Below are positions 1 through 9,037 of a DNA stretch of 33,174 nucleotides, one piece after another. Numbering within the stretch: position 1 is the first letter of the stretch; every line of letters begins with the position of its first letter. Both the position numbers and the translations under genes were made by a program. Origin of the DNA: Lachnospiraceae bacterium (GTDB taxonomy: Bacteria; Bacillota; Clostridia; Lachnospirales; Lachnospiraceae); NCBI GenBank assembly GCA_017622575.1, contig JAGAQU010000069.1, positions 1 to 33,174 on the forward strand, read 5' to 3'. The notes beneath the pieces are model-generated. The model saw only the letters and a list, made by a program, of their open reading frames with translations, was not told the DNA's origin and searched no databases.

Positions 1-10
1 CTCCAAAATT

Positions 11-317
11 TTCTCCGAGGGTATTTCAAGGCCTTTTTTGTCTCTCATACCCTCGTTCTGCCATTTCACTGTCTGGATCTCTGCTCACATGCTTCCTCCG
101 AGGGTATTTCAAGGCCTTTCCGTCTCTCATACCCTCGTTCCGCCATTTCACTGTCTGGATCTCTGCTCACATGCTTCCTCCGAGGGTATTTCAGGGCCTT
201 TCCGTCTCTCATACCCTCGTTCCGCCATTTCACTGTCTGGATCTCTGCTCACATGCTTCCTCTGAGGGTATTTCAAGGCCCTTCCGTCTCTCATACCCTC
301 GTTCCGCCATTTCACAG
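11..317. repeat. 82-bp tandem repeat, about 3.7 copies
   Basis: Units start near 13, 96, 178 and 260, giving periods of 83, 82 and 82 bp; the first has one extra T, and the fourth breaks off near 317. Copies are almost identical. Each contains an internal inverted repeat, GAGGGTAT and ATACCCTC, separated by 21 nt, with AAGGCCTT between the arms in most copies. Because 82 is not a multiple of 3, successive units fall in different reading frames, so the short open frames here are not real repeat proteins. The array is intergenic, beyond the 3' end of carB. The left window edge may hide further context. Function is unknown. Confidence 0.9.
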
Positions 318-404
318 ACAGGATATATTGAAAGCCAAACCAAGACATTCCACACTCCGAAAAGTACATAATTTTCATATTTTTCAGCCTTGCAACCGGC
401 AAAC

Positions 405-473
405 AGGCAGTCAAGATTCTTATTCGGCCACGCTTTCGCTCTGCGTAACCCCATAAGAATCTTGACTGCCTGC
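405..473. repeat. 20-bp perfect inverted repeat (hairpin element)
   Basis: Arms at 405-424 and 454-473 are perfect reverse complements over 20 bp, beginning CAGGCAGTCAAG, with a 29-nt loop. The loop itself contains CGCAGAGCGAAAGCG-type sequence on the minus strand. No T-run follows on either strand, so it is not a standard intrinsic terminator. It lies about 70 bp past the carB stop, and I see nothing else in 474-542. It resembles a dispersed extragenic palindromic element, and could also stabilise the 3' end of the carAB transcript. Confidence 0.85.
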
Positions 474-542
474 TGCGTACGTTCATACAATATTTATTTC
501 AATTTTATTTTGAGCCCTCTGCTCTTCTTTGAGACCGCTACT

Positions 543-3500
543 CTACTCTTCTTTCAGTCCCCGGCTCTTCACAGTTGCAATATCGATCAGTGTAAACTTC
601 TCATGCTTCTGCTCCATACTGGTCACCAGCGCTCTTGCGGTATCCATGGCAGTAATACAGTTCACGCCGGTCTCAATGGCTGTTCTTCTGATGAGGAAGC
701 CATCCCTTGTCTTGTCACGTCCCTGGGTAGGTGTATCAATTACAAGATCGATCTTGTGTCCGAGAATCAAGTCCATTACTGTAGGGGATTCCTGGGAAAT
801 CTTGTTTACCTTCCTGGCTTTCACACCCGCTTCCTGCAGTGCGGCACAGGTGCTTCTGGTAGCATAAATGATATAGCCGAGCTTCTCAAAGCGCTTGGCG
901 ATCTCAATGGCTTCGCCCTTGTCCGCATCCTTTACGGTGATGATCATCTGTTTATATTTTGGCAGATCCACGCCCGCTCCAAGGAACGCCTTGTAGAGAG
1001 CTTCGTTGAAGGTTTTTGCAATACCCAGGCACTCACCTGTGGATTTCATTTCCGGCCCCAGGCTGATCTCGGCGCCCCGGATCTTCTCAAAAGAGAATAC
1101 CGGCATCTTGATGGCAAAGTAGTCTGCCTCCGGCTGAAGTCCCGGCTCATAGCCAAGCTCCCTGATGGTCTTGCCGATAATGACCTCTGTGGCAAGATCC
1201 ACGATGGGGATACCCGTTACCTTGCTGATATAAGGCACGGTTCGCGACGAACGGGGATTGACCTCGATCACATAGACATCCTCACCGATGGCAATAAACT
1301 GGATATTGATCAGTCCCTTGACATGGAGTGCCTTGGCAAGTCTTCTGGTATATTCCGCAATCTTTTCCTTTACAGTCCGGGAAATAGTAGGTGCAGGATA
1401 AACGGAGATACTGTCTCCGGAATGGACACCGGTTCTCTCAATATGCTCCATAATACCGGGGATCAGGATATCGGTGCCGTCGCAGACCGCGTCAACTTCA
1501 ATTTCCTTTCCCTGCAGATACTTGTCAACCAGAATGGGGTGATCCTGTGCGATCCGGTTGATGATATTCATGAATTCCTCAATCTCCTCATCGGAGATGG
1601 CAATCTGCATGCCCTGTCCGCCAAGCACGTAGGAGGGTCTCACAAGAACAGGATACCCTAACCGGTTGGCAACAGCCTTAGCTTCCTCGGCGGTATAAAC
1701 GGTGCCGCCTGCTGCCCTTGGGATCTCTGTCTGTTCCAGGATCTTGTCAAACAGCTCTCTGTCCTCGGCAGCATCCACATCCTCCGCCTTGGTGCCGAGA
1801 ATGGGAACGCCCATCTTCATCAGGCTTTCCGTCAACTTGATGGCCGTCTGTCCGCCGAACTGTACCACGGCGCCGTCAGGCTTCTCTATATTGACAATGC
1901 TTTCCACATCCTCCGGTGTCAGAGGCTCGAAATACAGCTTATCCGCGATGTCAAAGTCGGTACTTACGGTCTCCGGATTGTTGTTGATGATCACCGTCTC
2001 ATAGCCTGCCTTTCTGAAAGCCCAGGTGGCATGAACGGAGCAATAGTCAAATTCGATACCCTGTCCGATTCTGATGGGGCCGGAGCCAAGCACTAATACC
2101 TTCTTGGGGGGATTGGTCTCAACCGCCTCATTTTCACTTCCGTATACGGAATAGTAATAAGGTGTACTTGCCTCAAATTCTGCAGCACAGGTATCCACCA
2201 TCTTGTAAGCAGCCACGATACCGTTATCGTAGCGCATCTTCTTGATCTCCTCTTCCGGTATGCCCGTCAGTCTGCTGATCACATTATCCGGGAATTCGAT
2301 TCTCTTTGCTTCCTTCAGAAGCTCTACGGTGAGAGGGCCTTCCTTAAGAGCATTTTCCATCTCCACCAGAATGGCAAGCTTATCAATAAACCACTCATCG
2401 ATCATGGTAATCTCATGGATGGTATCATAATCCATTCCCTTGCGGAGAGCTTCCGCAATCACATAGATTCTCTGGTCATCCACGATCTTCAGTCTGTCCT
2501 TCAATTCCTCTAAAGAAAGCTCACTGAAATCATAGCTCAGGAGACAGTCCACATGCTGCTCCAAAGAACGGATTGCCTTCATAAGGGCACCCTCGAAGTT
2601 ATTGCAGATGCTCATCACTTCGCCGGTTGCCTTCATCTGGGTGGTCAGTGTTCTCTTGGCGGTGATAAATTTATCAAAGGGAAGTCTCGGCAGCTTAACC
2701 ACACAGTAATCCAGGGTAGGTTCAAAGCTTGCATAGGTCTTTCCCGTAATGGCATTTTTGATCTCATCCAGGGTATAGCCGAGTGCAATCTTCGCCGCAA
2801 CCTTGGCAATGGGGTAACCTGTTGCCTTACTTGCAAGAGCGGAAGAACGGCTGACTCTTGGATTTACCTCGATAACACAATATTCAAAGCTGGTGGGATG
2901 TAGCGCAAACTGCACGTTACATCCGCCGGTGATCTGCAATTCATCAATGATGTTTAAAGCCGAAGTTCTCAGCATCTGGTATTCCTTGTCGGAAAGGGTC
3001 TGGGAAGGAGCAACCACGATACTGTCGCCGGTATGCACACCCACGGGATCGATGTTTTCCATGTTACATACAGTGATACAGTTGCCGGCGCTGTCGCGCA
3101 TCACCTCATACTCAATTTCCTTCCAACCCGCAATACAACGCTCTACAAGAACCTGTCCCACACGGGAAAGACGAAGTCCGTTTTCCAAAATGGTTTCCAG
3201 CTCCATCTGATTGTGGGCGATACCGCCGCCGGAACCTCCCAATGTATAAGCGGGACGAAGCACCACAGGATAACCGATGGTATTGGTAAACGCGATACCG
3301 TCCTCAATGCTTTCCACCACCTTGGAAGCCGCACAGGGCTCACCGATCTTTTCCATGGTGTCCTTAAATTCCTGACGGTCCTCAGCCTTTTTGATGGTAG
3401 CTGCCGTTGTTCCCAGAAGCTTTACATTGTGGGAAGCAAGGAAGCCGCTTTCCTCAAGCTCCATACCCAGGTTAAGACCGGCCTGGCCTCCCAGCGTAGG

Positions 3501-3761
3501 AAGGATACTGTCCGGCTTTTCCTTTTCAATGATCTGCTCAAGGACCTTTGCCGTAAGAGGCTCGATATAAACCTTATCTGCAATATTTTTATCTGTCATA
3601 ATGGTGGCGGGATTGGAGTTTACCAGAATAACCTCAACGCCCTCCTCCTTTAAGGAGCGGCAGGCCTGTGTGCCCGCATAGTCAAATTCCGCCGCCTGTC
3701 CGATTACGATAGGGCCGGAACCGATCACCATTACTCTTTTTACGTTTGGATTCTTAGGCAT
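543..3761 (-). CDS. carB: Carbamoyl phosphate synthase large subunit
   Basis: CarB makes carbamoyl phosphate from bicarbonate, ATP and ammonia passed from CarA, feeding pyrimidine and arginine synthesis in the cytoplasm. The 1072 residues match the family's usual length (about 1070). The two homologous ATP-grasp halves are visible: the first starts with VMVIGSGPIVIGQAAEFDY, the second with VLVLGSGPIRIGQGIEFDY near residue 560. Each carries the glycine-rich RPAYTLGGSGGG or RPSYVLGGQGM loop and an EVNPR motif. The C-terminal MGS-like regulatory domain (about 940-1072) is present. The ATG overlaps the end of carA by 8 bp, with GGAGGTGAACAAAG as ribosome binding site, so translation is probably coupled to carA. 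Confidence 0.98.
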   Translation of the reverse strand: MPKNPNVKRVMVIGSGPIVIGQAAEFDYAGTQACRSLKEEGVEVILVNSNPATIMTDKNIADKVYIEPLTAKVLEQIIEKEKPDSILPTLGGQAGLNLGMELEESGFLASHNVKLLGTTAATIKKAEDRQEFKDTMEKIGEPCAASKVVESIEDGIAFTNTIGYPVVLRPAYTLGGSGGGIAHNQMELETILENGLRLSRVGQVLVERCIAGWKEIEYEVMRDSAGNCITVCNMENIDPVGVHTGDSIVVAPSQTLSDKEYQMLRTSALNIIDELQITGGCNVQFALHPTSFEYCVIEVNPRVSRSSALASKATGYPIAKVAAKIALGYTLDEIKNAITGKTYASFEPTLDYCVVKLPRLPFDKFITAKRTLTTQMKATGEVMSICNNFEGALMKAIRSLEQHVDCLLSYDFSELSLEELKDRLKIVDDQRIYVIAEALRKGMDYDTIHEITMIDEWFIDKLAILVEMENALKEGPLTVELLKEAKRIEFPDNVISRLTGIPEEEIKKMRYDNGIVAAYKMVDTCAAEFEASTPYYYSVYGSENEAVETNPPKKVLVLGSGPIRIGQGIEFDYCSVHATWAFRKAGYETVIINNNPETVSTDFDIADKLYFEPLTPEDVESIVNIEKPDGAVVQFGGQTAIKLTESLMKMGVPILGTKAEDVDAAEDRELFDKILEQTEIPRAAGGTVYTAEEAKAVANRLGYPVLVRPSYVLGGQGMQIAISDEEIEEFMNIINRIAQDHPILVDKYLQGKEIEVDAVCDGTDILIPGIMEHIERTGVHSGDSISVYPAPTISRTVKEKIAEYTRRLAKALHVKGLINIQFIAIGEDVYVIEVNPRSSRTVPYISKVTGIPIVDLATEVIIGKTIRELGYEPGLQPEADYFAIKMPVFSFEKIRGAEISLGPEMKSTGECLGIAKTFNEALYKAFLGAGVDLPKYKQMIITVKDADKGEAIEIAKRFEKLGYIIYATRSTCAALQEAGVKARKVNKISQESPTVMDLILGHKIDLVIDTPTQGRDKTRDGFLIRRTAIETGVNCITAMDTARALVTSMEQKHEKFTLIDIATVKSRGLKEE

Positions 3762-4947
3762 CTTTGTTCACCTCCATCATCTTGATAAATCTGTCAAACA
3801 GGTAGCTGGAATCCTGGGGTCCGGGGCAGGCCTCCGGATGATACTGTACCGTAAAAATATTTTTTCCGGTGTATTTCAGTCCCTCATTGGTTCCGTCGTT
3901 GACATTGATAAAGGCAGGCACTGCAACCTTCGCATCAAGCTTGTCCATATCCACCACATAGCCATGATTCTGGGAGGAGATGTACACTCTTCCCGTCTCC
4001 AGATCTTTCACCGGGTGATTGCCGCCGCGATGACCATACTTCATCTTAAAGGTATCTGCTCCTGTTGCCAGCGCCATCAGCTGATGGCCGAGGCAGATGG
4101 CAAAGATCGGGATATCGGTATCATACAGCTTTTTAATCTCTGCGATAATTCCGGTACATTCCTTTGGATCCCCGGGACCGTTGCTGAGCATAATGCCGTC
4201 GGGCTGATCCGCAATGATCTCCTGTGCAGTTGTTGTCGCCGGATAAACCGTCACATCACAGCCGCGCTGCGCCAGGGAATGGGCAATGTTATCCTTGGCA
4301 CCGAGATCCAGAAGTGCCACCTTCTTTCCGAGACCGTTTAAACTTTTTGTGATACTGGGGCGCATCTCTCTCTTTCCGGCCTTATAATCCTCGGGAACAA
4401 ACTTTGCACTTCCGGAGAGCGGTCCGTTTTCGGAAAGTGTCCTGGCACCCTTGATCACATATTTTTCAGGACAGGTAACTTTTTCCACTACCTTTCCTGT
4501 GGTGTATTCTTTTAATTTAGGGAGAATGTTGTCAAGATCATAATTTTCATCAGTGGTGATCATACCGTTCATGGTACCTTTTTCACGCAGGATTTTGGTG
4601 AGCGCTCTGGTATCGATTCCCGCAATACCGGGAATATCCTGCTGCGTGAGGAACTCCTGAATCGTAATATCCTTTCGGAAATTACTGGGAATCCGTGACA
4701 GTTCCCTTACAATAAAACCGTCCGGCCATGCCCTTCTTGATTCCATATCAGTAAGGCATACTCCATAGTTTCCGATCAGAGGATATGTCATACACACTGC
4801 CTGACCGGCATAAGACGGATCCGTCAGCACCTCAAGATATCCTGCCATGGAAGTATTAAATACAATTTCACTGATAATTTCTTTGTCTGCACCGATGTGA
4901 GTTCCCTCAAAAACAGTGCCGTCTTCCAAAATTAAAAATGCTTTCAT
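3754..4947 (-). CDS. carA: Carbamoyl phosphate synthase small (glutaminase) subunit
   Basis: CarA hydrolyses glutamine and channels ammonia to CarB. The N-terminal CPSase small-chain domain spans about residues 1-150. The class I glutamine amidotransferase domain lies in the last 190 residues, with the nucleophile elbow AICLGHQ and the His-Glu pair in QYHPEACPGP. At 397 residues it is about 30 longer than many CarA proteins; the extra length appears to be a linker around residues 170-210 before the amidotransferase domain. It is first in a carA-carB operon, with its own promoter about 45 bp upstream and a GGGAG site before the ATG. The short leader has no room for a PyrR-type attenuator. Confidence 0.98.
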   Translation of the reverse strand: MKAFLILEDGTVFEGTHIGADKEIISEIVFNTSMAGYLEVLTDPSYAGQAVCMTYPLIGNYGVCLTDMESRRAWPDGFIVRELSRIPSNFRKDITIQEFLTQQDIPGIAGIDTRALTKILREKGTMNGMITTDENYDLDNILPKLKEYTTGKVVEKVTCPEKYVIKGARTLSENGPLSGSAKFVPEDYKAGKREMRPSITKSLNGLGKKVALLDLGAKDNIAHSLAQRGCDVTVYPATTTAQEIIADQPDGIMLSNGPGDPKECTGIIAEIKKLYDTDIPIFAICLGHQLMALATGADTFKMKYGHRGGNHPVKDLETGRVYISSQNHGYVVDMDKLDAKVAVPAFINVNDGTNEGLKYTGKNIFTVQYHPEACPGPQDSSYLFDRFIKMMEVNKDA

Positions 4948-4991
4948 GTAGTACTGTCTCCCTTTCTTTTCATTCTTCGCATAATCGATTC

Positions 4992-5020
4992 ATTATAGCA
5001 CAACAGCCATTCTGCTTCAA
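4992..5020 (-). promoter_or_regulatory. carAB promoter
   Basis: On the minus strand TTGAAG (5015-5020), a 17-bp spacer and TATAAT (4992-4997) form a SigA-type promoter. The bases TGC before the -10 give an extended -10. The predicted leader is about 40 nt, with no attenuator hairpin. Confidence 0.8.
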
Positions 5021-5081
5021 TAAAAAGCTTAAAACTCTTTGTATTGTTTGCATAACACTTGGCTGGACTGTTTCCCTTTAA

Positions 5082-5111
5082 AAGACCGGAGCAAAATTCT
5101 GCTCCGGTCTT
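5082..5111 (-). terminator. Terminator downstream of purL
   Basis: An 11-bp GC-rich stem (arms 5101-5111 and 5082-5092, core GACCGGAGC) with an 8-nt loop is followed on the minus strand by TTTT (the last T of the stem counted). It starts about 18 bp past the purL stop and separates purL from the carAB promoter. Confidence 0.82.
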
Positions 5112-5129
5112 CTTCAACCATTTGATCAC

Positions 5130-8100
5130 TTATTTAAAATAGGATACACCGGATTCAAAAATCTTCAAATCCTGTTCTCCGTAAATATTGATGGCAACAC
5201 CGTCTCCGCGACGCTCCACATGAGCCATCTTGCCAAGACATCTTCCGTCGGGAGAAGTAATACCTTCTATGGAAGCATAGGAACCGTTGATATTCCATTC
5301 CTCATCCATGGAAACATTTCCTTCAGGATCACAATACTGGGTTGCTACCTGACCGTTTGCAAACAGCTTTTCAATCCATTCCTTCGGTGCCACAAATCTT
5401 CCTTCTCCGTGTGAAGCAGGTGTCACATAAACACCGCCGTTCTCTGCTTCCTGTAACCAGGGAGATTTATTGGAAACAACCTTGGTATATACCATCTTGG
5501 AAATATGACGGTTGATGGTGTTAAAGGTAAGGGTGGGGGAATCCTCCTTCTGTCCTGTAATCTCACCGTAAGGAACAAGCCCAAGTTTGATCAGCGCCTG
5601 GAAACCGTTGCAGATACCAAGTGCCAGACCGCCTCTCTCATTTAACAGTCTCATGACCGCTTCCTTGATCTTGGCATTCTGGAAAGCGGTTGCAAAGAAC
5701 TTGGCACTTCCGTCCGGCTCATCACCTGCGGAAAAACCGCCGGGGAACATGATGATCTGTGCTTTGTCAATATCCTTTTCAAACGCATCTACAGACTCTC
5801 TGATATCTTCTGCGGAAAGATTCTTAAATACCCTGGTGATCACCTTTGCCCCTGCTCTCTCAAAAGCCTTGGCGCTGTCGTATTCGCAGTTAGTTCCGGG
5901 GAACACCGGTATAAATACGGTAGGCTTTGCCACCTTATTCTTACATACATAAATAGAATCTGCTTTATATACATCGCTGGAAACCGGCTCGGTTCCCTTC
6001 TCAGCCTTTGTGGGGAACACCTTTTCAAGGCGGGAGGTCCATGCGCTTAATGCCTCGTCCACGGATACAGTTATCTCGCCATAGGTAAATACAGGTTCTG
6101 CAGTCACCTCGGCGATAACTCTGTAATTCAATTCATCTGCTTCCAGCGCTGCTGTATCCTCCTTCGTCATTTCAAGAACGATATCTCCGAGGCAGTTCTC
6201 AAAAAGATCTGCTGCCTTCATGTCCTCCGCATAGGAAACACCCAGCTTATTGCCAAATGCCATCTTGCTGACACCTGCCACAAGTCCCTTGGAGTCAAGG
6301 GCATACGCTGCCTTCACTTTGCCCTCACGCATCAGCTGTGTGATAAAACCGAAGGTCTTCATAACGTGTTCATAAACAGGGATTTCATATTCATCCTTGT
6401 CAAACCAGAACTGAACCAGCTGATCTCCCGCTTCTTTCAGTTCAGGCGTGATGACCTCCTGCTTCTTCGCAATGTCAACTGCAAAGGATACCAGTGTAGG
6501 CGGTACATCGATGTCATTGAAGGTACCCGACATACTGTCCTTGCCACCGATGGAGGGAAGGCCATAACCGATTTGGGCATCATAAGCACCCAGAAGCGCT
6601 GCAAAAGGCTGGCTCCAGCGCTCGGGATCTGATGTCATTCTCCTGAAGTATTCCTGGAAGGTAAAGCGAATCTTGCTGTAGTCACCACCCGATGCCACAA
6701 TCTTCGCCATGGATTCCGTTACCGCATAGACCGCACCGTGGTAAGGGCTCCAGGAAGAAAGGTAAGGGTCAAAACCATAGCTCATCATAGTCACGGTATC
6801 TGTCTTTCCCTTTCGTGTGGGCAGCTTTGCCACCATGGTCTGAGTCTCTGTCAGCTGATACTTGCCGCCATAAGGCATCAGTACACTGGCTGCCCCGATG
6901 GAAGAGTCAAACATCTCCACCAGTCCCTTTTGTGAGCACACATTTAAGTCGTTTAAAGTTGCCGTAAATGCCGATTTGATGTCTTCCTTGTCAAGGGCAT
7001 CCTGTACAGCAGGAATTGCCGTCTTTTTAAAGTAATCCTCCTCTTCTGAAGGAATATTCACAACTACATTGGTTTCCTGGTGAGCGCCGTTGGTATCAAG
7101 GAAGGCTCTGGAGATGTTAACAATCTCCTTGCCTCTCCATTTGAGGACAAGCCTGGGCTCCTTTGTCACTACTGCAACCGGAATGGCTTCCAGATTTTCT
7201 TCTGCAGCATACTGAAGGAACTCGTCCACATTCTTCGGATCGACTACCACTGCCATTCTTTCCTGGGATTCGGAAATGGCAAGCTCTGTTCCGTCAAGTC
7301 CCGCATATTTCTTGGGCACCTTGTCAAGATCAACCACAAGACCGTCTGCCAGTTCACCGATGGCAACGGATACACCGCCAGCCCCGAAATCGTTGCATTT
7401 CTTGATGATCCTGCTTACTTCTCCGCGTCTGAACAGTCTCTGGATCTTACGCTCTGTGGGCGCATTACCCTTCTGTACCTCCGCACCACAGGTCTCAATG
7501 GAGCTCTCTGTGTGTACCTTGGAGGATCCGGTAGCGCCGCCACAGCCGTCACGGCCTGTTCTTCCGCCGAGGAGGATAATGATATCGTCAGGATCGGAGT
7601 TTTCTCTGATCACGTTCTTTCTGGGAGCCGCGCCCATAACGGCACCGATCTCCATTCTCTTTGCCACATAATCGGGATGATAGATTTCCTTTACATAACC
7701 GGTAGCCAGACCGATCTGGTTGCCGTAGGAGGAATAGCCGCTTGCCGCTCCTCTCACCAGCTTCTTCTGGGACAGCTTGCCCTTCAGGGTTTCGGAAACG
7801 GGAACCGTAGGATCTGCCGCGCCGGTCACACGCATTGCCTGATATACATAGCCTCTTCCAGATAAGGGATCGCGGATTGCTCCGCCAAGGCAGGTAGCCG
7901 CACCACCGAAGGGCTCGATTTCCGTAGGGTGATTATGGGTCTCATTCTTGAAAAATACCAGCCACTCTTCCGTGACAGGACCATCGCCGTAATCCATTTC
8001 CACAGGAACCACAACAGAACAGGCATTAATCTCATCAGACTCTTCCATATCCTGAAGCTTACCGTCCTTCTTTAACTTGCGCATGGCCATCAGTGCGAGA

Positions 8101-8930
8101 TCCATGAGGCATACAAATTTGTCGTCTCTTCCCGCAAAGATCTCGCTTCTGGTATCTAAATAACTTTCATAAGTAGTTTCGAGAGGGGCTCTGTAATAGC
8201 CATCCTCAAATTCGATATTTTTCAGTTCTGTAGAGAACGTGGTATGACGGCAGTGATCTGACCAGTAGGTATCAAGCACTCTGATCTCCGTCATGGTAGG
8301 ATCTCTGTGCTCTTCTCCGGCATAATAATTCTGAATATGTAAAAAATCCTTAAAGGTCATGGCAAGTCCGAGAGAATCATACAGTTCACGCAGTTTTTCT
8401 TCCGAAAGGTCCTGAAAACCGTCAAAGATGATCACATCTGCCGGTTCCTCATAATCCGTAATCAATGTCTCCGGTTTCACCATATCCGTTTCCCTGGAAT
8501 CCACGGGATTGATACAATAAGCTTTTATTCTGTTAAATTCATCATCGGAAATATCCCCTGTGATCAGATACGTCACGGCAGTCTTGATGACAGGCTCCTC
8601 ATCTTCCTTCAGAAACTTGACACACTGCAGAGCAGAATCCGCTCTCTGGTCAAACTGTCCGGGCAGAAACTCTACGCTGAACACCTTGCCATCTTCAGGG
8701 ATCTCAATAGTTTCTCTGTACAGAACATCTACCGGCGGCTCGGAAAATACGGTTCTGCACGCTGCTTCAAAGGTTGCGTCAGACAAATTCTCCACATCAT
8801 AGCGGATAAATTCTCTGACTTCCTTCACTCCCGTAATGCCGAGATAACTGCCGATCTCTTCCCTCAGTTCCTTTGCCTTTACTGCAAAAGGCGCCTTTTT
8901 TTCTACATAGATACGCTTTACGTTTCCCAT
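5130..8930 (-). CDS. purL: Phosphoribosylformylglycinamidine synthase, single-chain
   Basis: This enzyme converts FGAR, glutamine and ATP to FGAM, step four of purine synthesis. It is the large one-polypeptide form (1266 residues) with synthetase and glutaminase fused, not the Bacillus PurS/PurQ/PurL set. The synthetase region carries THNHPTEIEPFGGAATCLGG near residue 330. The amidotransferase domain fills about the last 260 residues, with FPGTNCEYD, FPGGFSAGDE, the nucleophile in LGICNGFQAL and the His in SHGEGRF. The sequence fits the clostridial/streptococcal clade of fused PurL. GGAGGAAG stands 12 nt before the ATG, rather far. It is a single-gene unit with its own promoter and terminator, away from the other pur genes here. 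Confidence 0.97.
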   Translation of the reverse strand: MGNVKRIYVEKKAPFAVKAKELREEIGSYLGITGVKEVREFIRYDVENLSDATFEAACRTVFSEPPVDVLYRETIEIPEDGKVFSVEFLPGQFDQRADSALQCVKFLKEDEEPVIKTAVTYLITGDISDDEFNRIKAYCINPVDSRETDMVKPETLITDYEEPADVIIFDGFQDLSEEKLRELYDSLGLAMTFKDFLHIQNYYAGEEHRDPTMTEIRVLDTYWSDHCRHTTFSTELKNIEFEDGYYRAPLETTYESYLDTRSEIFAGRDDKFVCLMDLALMAMRKLKKDGKLQDMEESDEINACSVVVPVEMDYGDGPVTEEWLVFFKNETHNHPTEIEPFGGAATCLGGAIRDPLSGRGYVYQAMRVTGAADPTVPVSETLKGKLSQKKLVRGAASGYSSYGNQIGLATGYVKEIYHPDYVAKRMEIGAVMGAAPRKNVIRENSDPDDIIILLGGRTGRDGCGGATGSSKVHTESSIETCGAEVQKGNAPTERKIQRLFRRGEVSRIIKKCNDFGAGGVSVAIGELADGLVVDLDKVPKKYAGLDGTELAISESQERMAVVVDPKNVDEFLQYAAEENLEAIPVAVVTKEPRLVLKWRGKEIVNISRAFLDTNGAHQETNVVVNIPSEEEDYFKKTAIPAVQDALDKEDIKSAFTATLNDLNVCSQKGLVEMFDSSIGAASVLMPYGGKYQLTETQTMVAKLPTRKGKTDTVTMMSYGFDPYLSSWSPYHGAVYAVTESMAKIVASGGDYSKIRFTFQEYFRRMTSDPERWSQPFAALLGAYDAQIGYGLPSIGGKDSMSGTFNDIDVPPTLVSFAVDIAKKQEVITPELKEAGDQLVQFWFDKDEYEIPVYEHVMKTFGFITQLMREGKVKAAYALDSKGLVAGVSKMAFGNKLGVSYAEDMKAADLFENCLGDIVLEMTKEDTAALEADELNYRVIAEVTAEPVFTYGEITVSVDEALSAWTSRLEKVFPTKAEKGTEPVSSDVYKADSIYVCKNKVAKPTVFIPVFPGTNCEYDSAKAFERAGAKVITRVFKNLSAEDIRESVDAFEKDIDKAQIIMFPGGFSAGDEPDGSAKFFATAFQNAKIKEAVMRLLNERGGLALGICNGFQALIKLGLVPYGEITGQKEDSPTLTFNTINRHISKMVYTKVVSNKSPWLQEAENGGVYVTPASHGEGRFVAPKEWIEKLFANGQVATQYCDPEGNVSMDEEWNINGSYASIEGITSPDGRCLGKMAHVERRGDGVAINIYGEQDLKIFESGVSYFK

Positions 8931-9001
8931 GGTGAATGTAATCTTCCTCCGTTAAATATTTTAAGCATGTTTTTATTGTTCTCTGTTAACTAGCCAAGTA
9001 T

Positions 9002-9029
9002 ATTATATCGAATTCCCCGAGTTTTGCAA
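9002..9029 (-). promoter_or_regulatory. purL promoter
   Basis: On the minus strand TTGCAA (9024-9029), a 16-bp spacer and TATAAT (9002-9007) lie just past the stop codon of the upstream gene. The transcript leader would be about 65-70 nt, too short for a purine riboswitch plus expression platform, and I see no such fold. Confidence 0.75.
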
Positions 9030-9037
9030 TTCTTTTA

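Noticed and set aside
11..317. CRISPR array
   Set aside because: The whole 82-bp unit is repeated without unique spacers, and no cas gene is near.
148..490. Minus-strand frames of 86 and 112 codons with repeated peptide
   Set aside because: They come from the 82-bp repeat read in shifted frames and from the inverted repeat; the period is not a multiple of three.
390..1661. Long plus-strand open frame of 423 codons opposite carB
   Set aside because: It is the antisense shadow of carB, has no family resemblance and no ribosome binding site. The same holds for the other plus-strand frames in the window, for example opposite purL at 7080-7865.
4944..5129. 61-codon minus-strand frame between purL and carA
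   Set aside because: It covers the purL terminator and the carA promoter, starts inside the terminator region and has no ribosome binding site.
8931..9037. Purine riboswitch before purL
   Set aside because: The predicted leader is about 70 nt and shows no three-way junction with the conserved purine-binding core or terminator.
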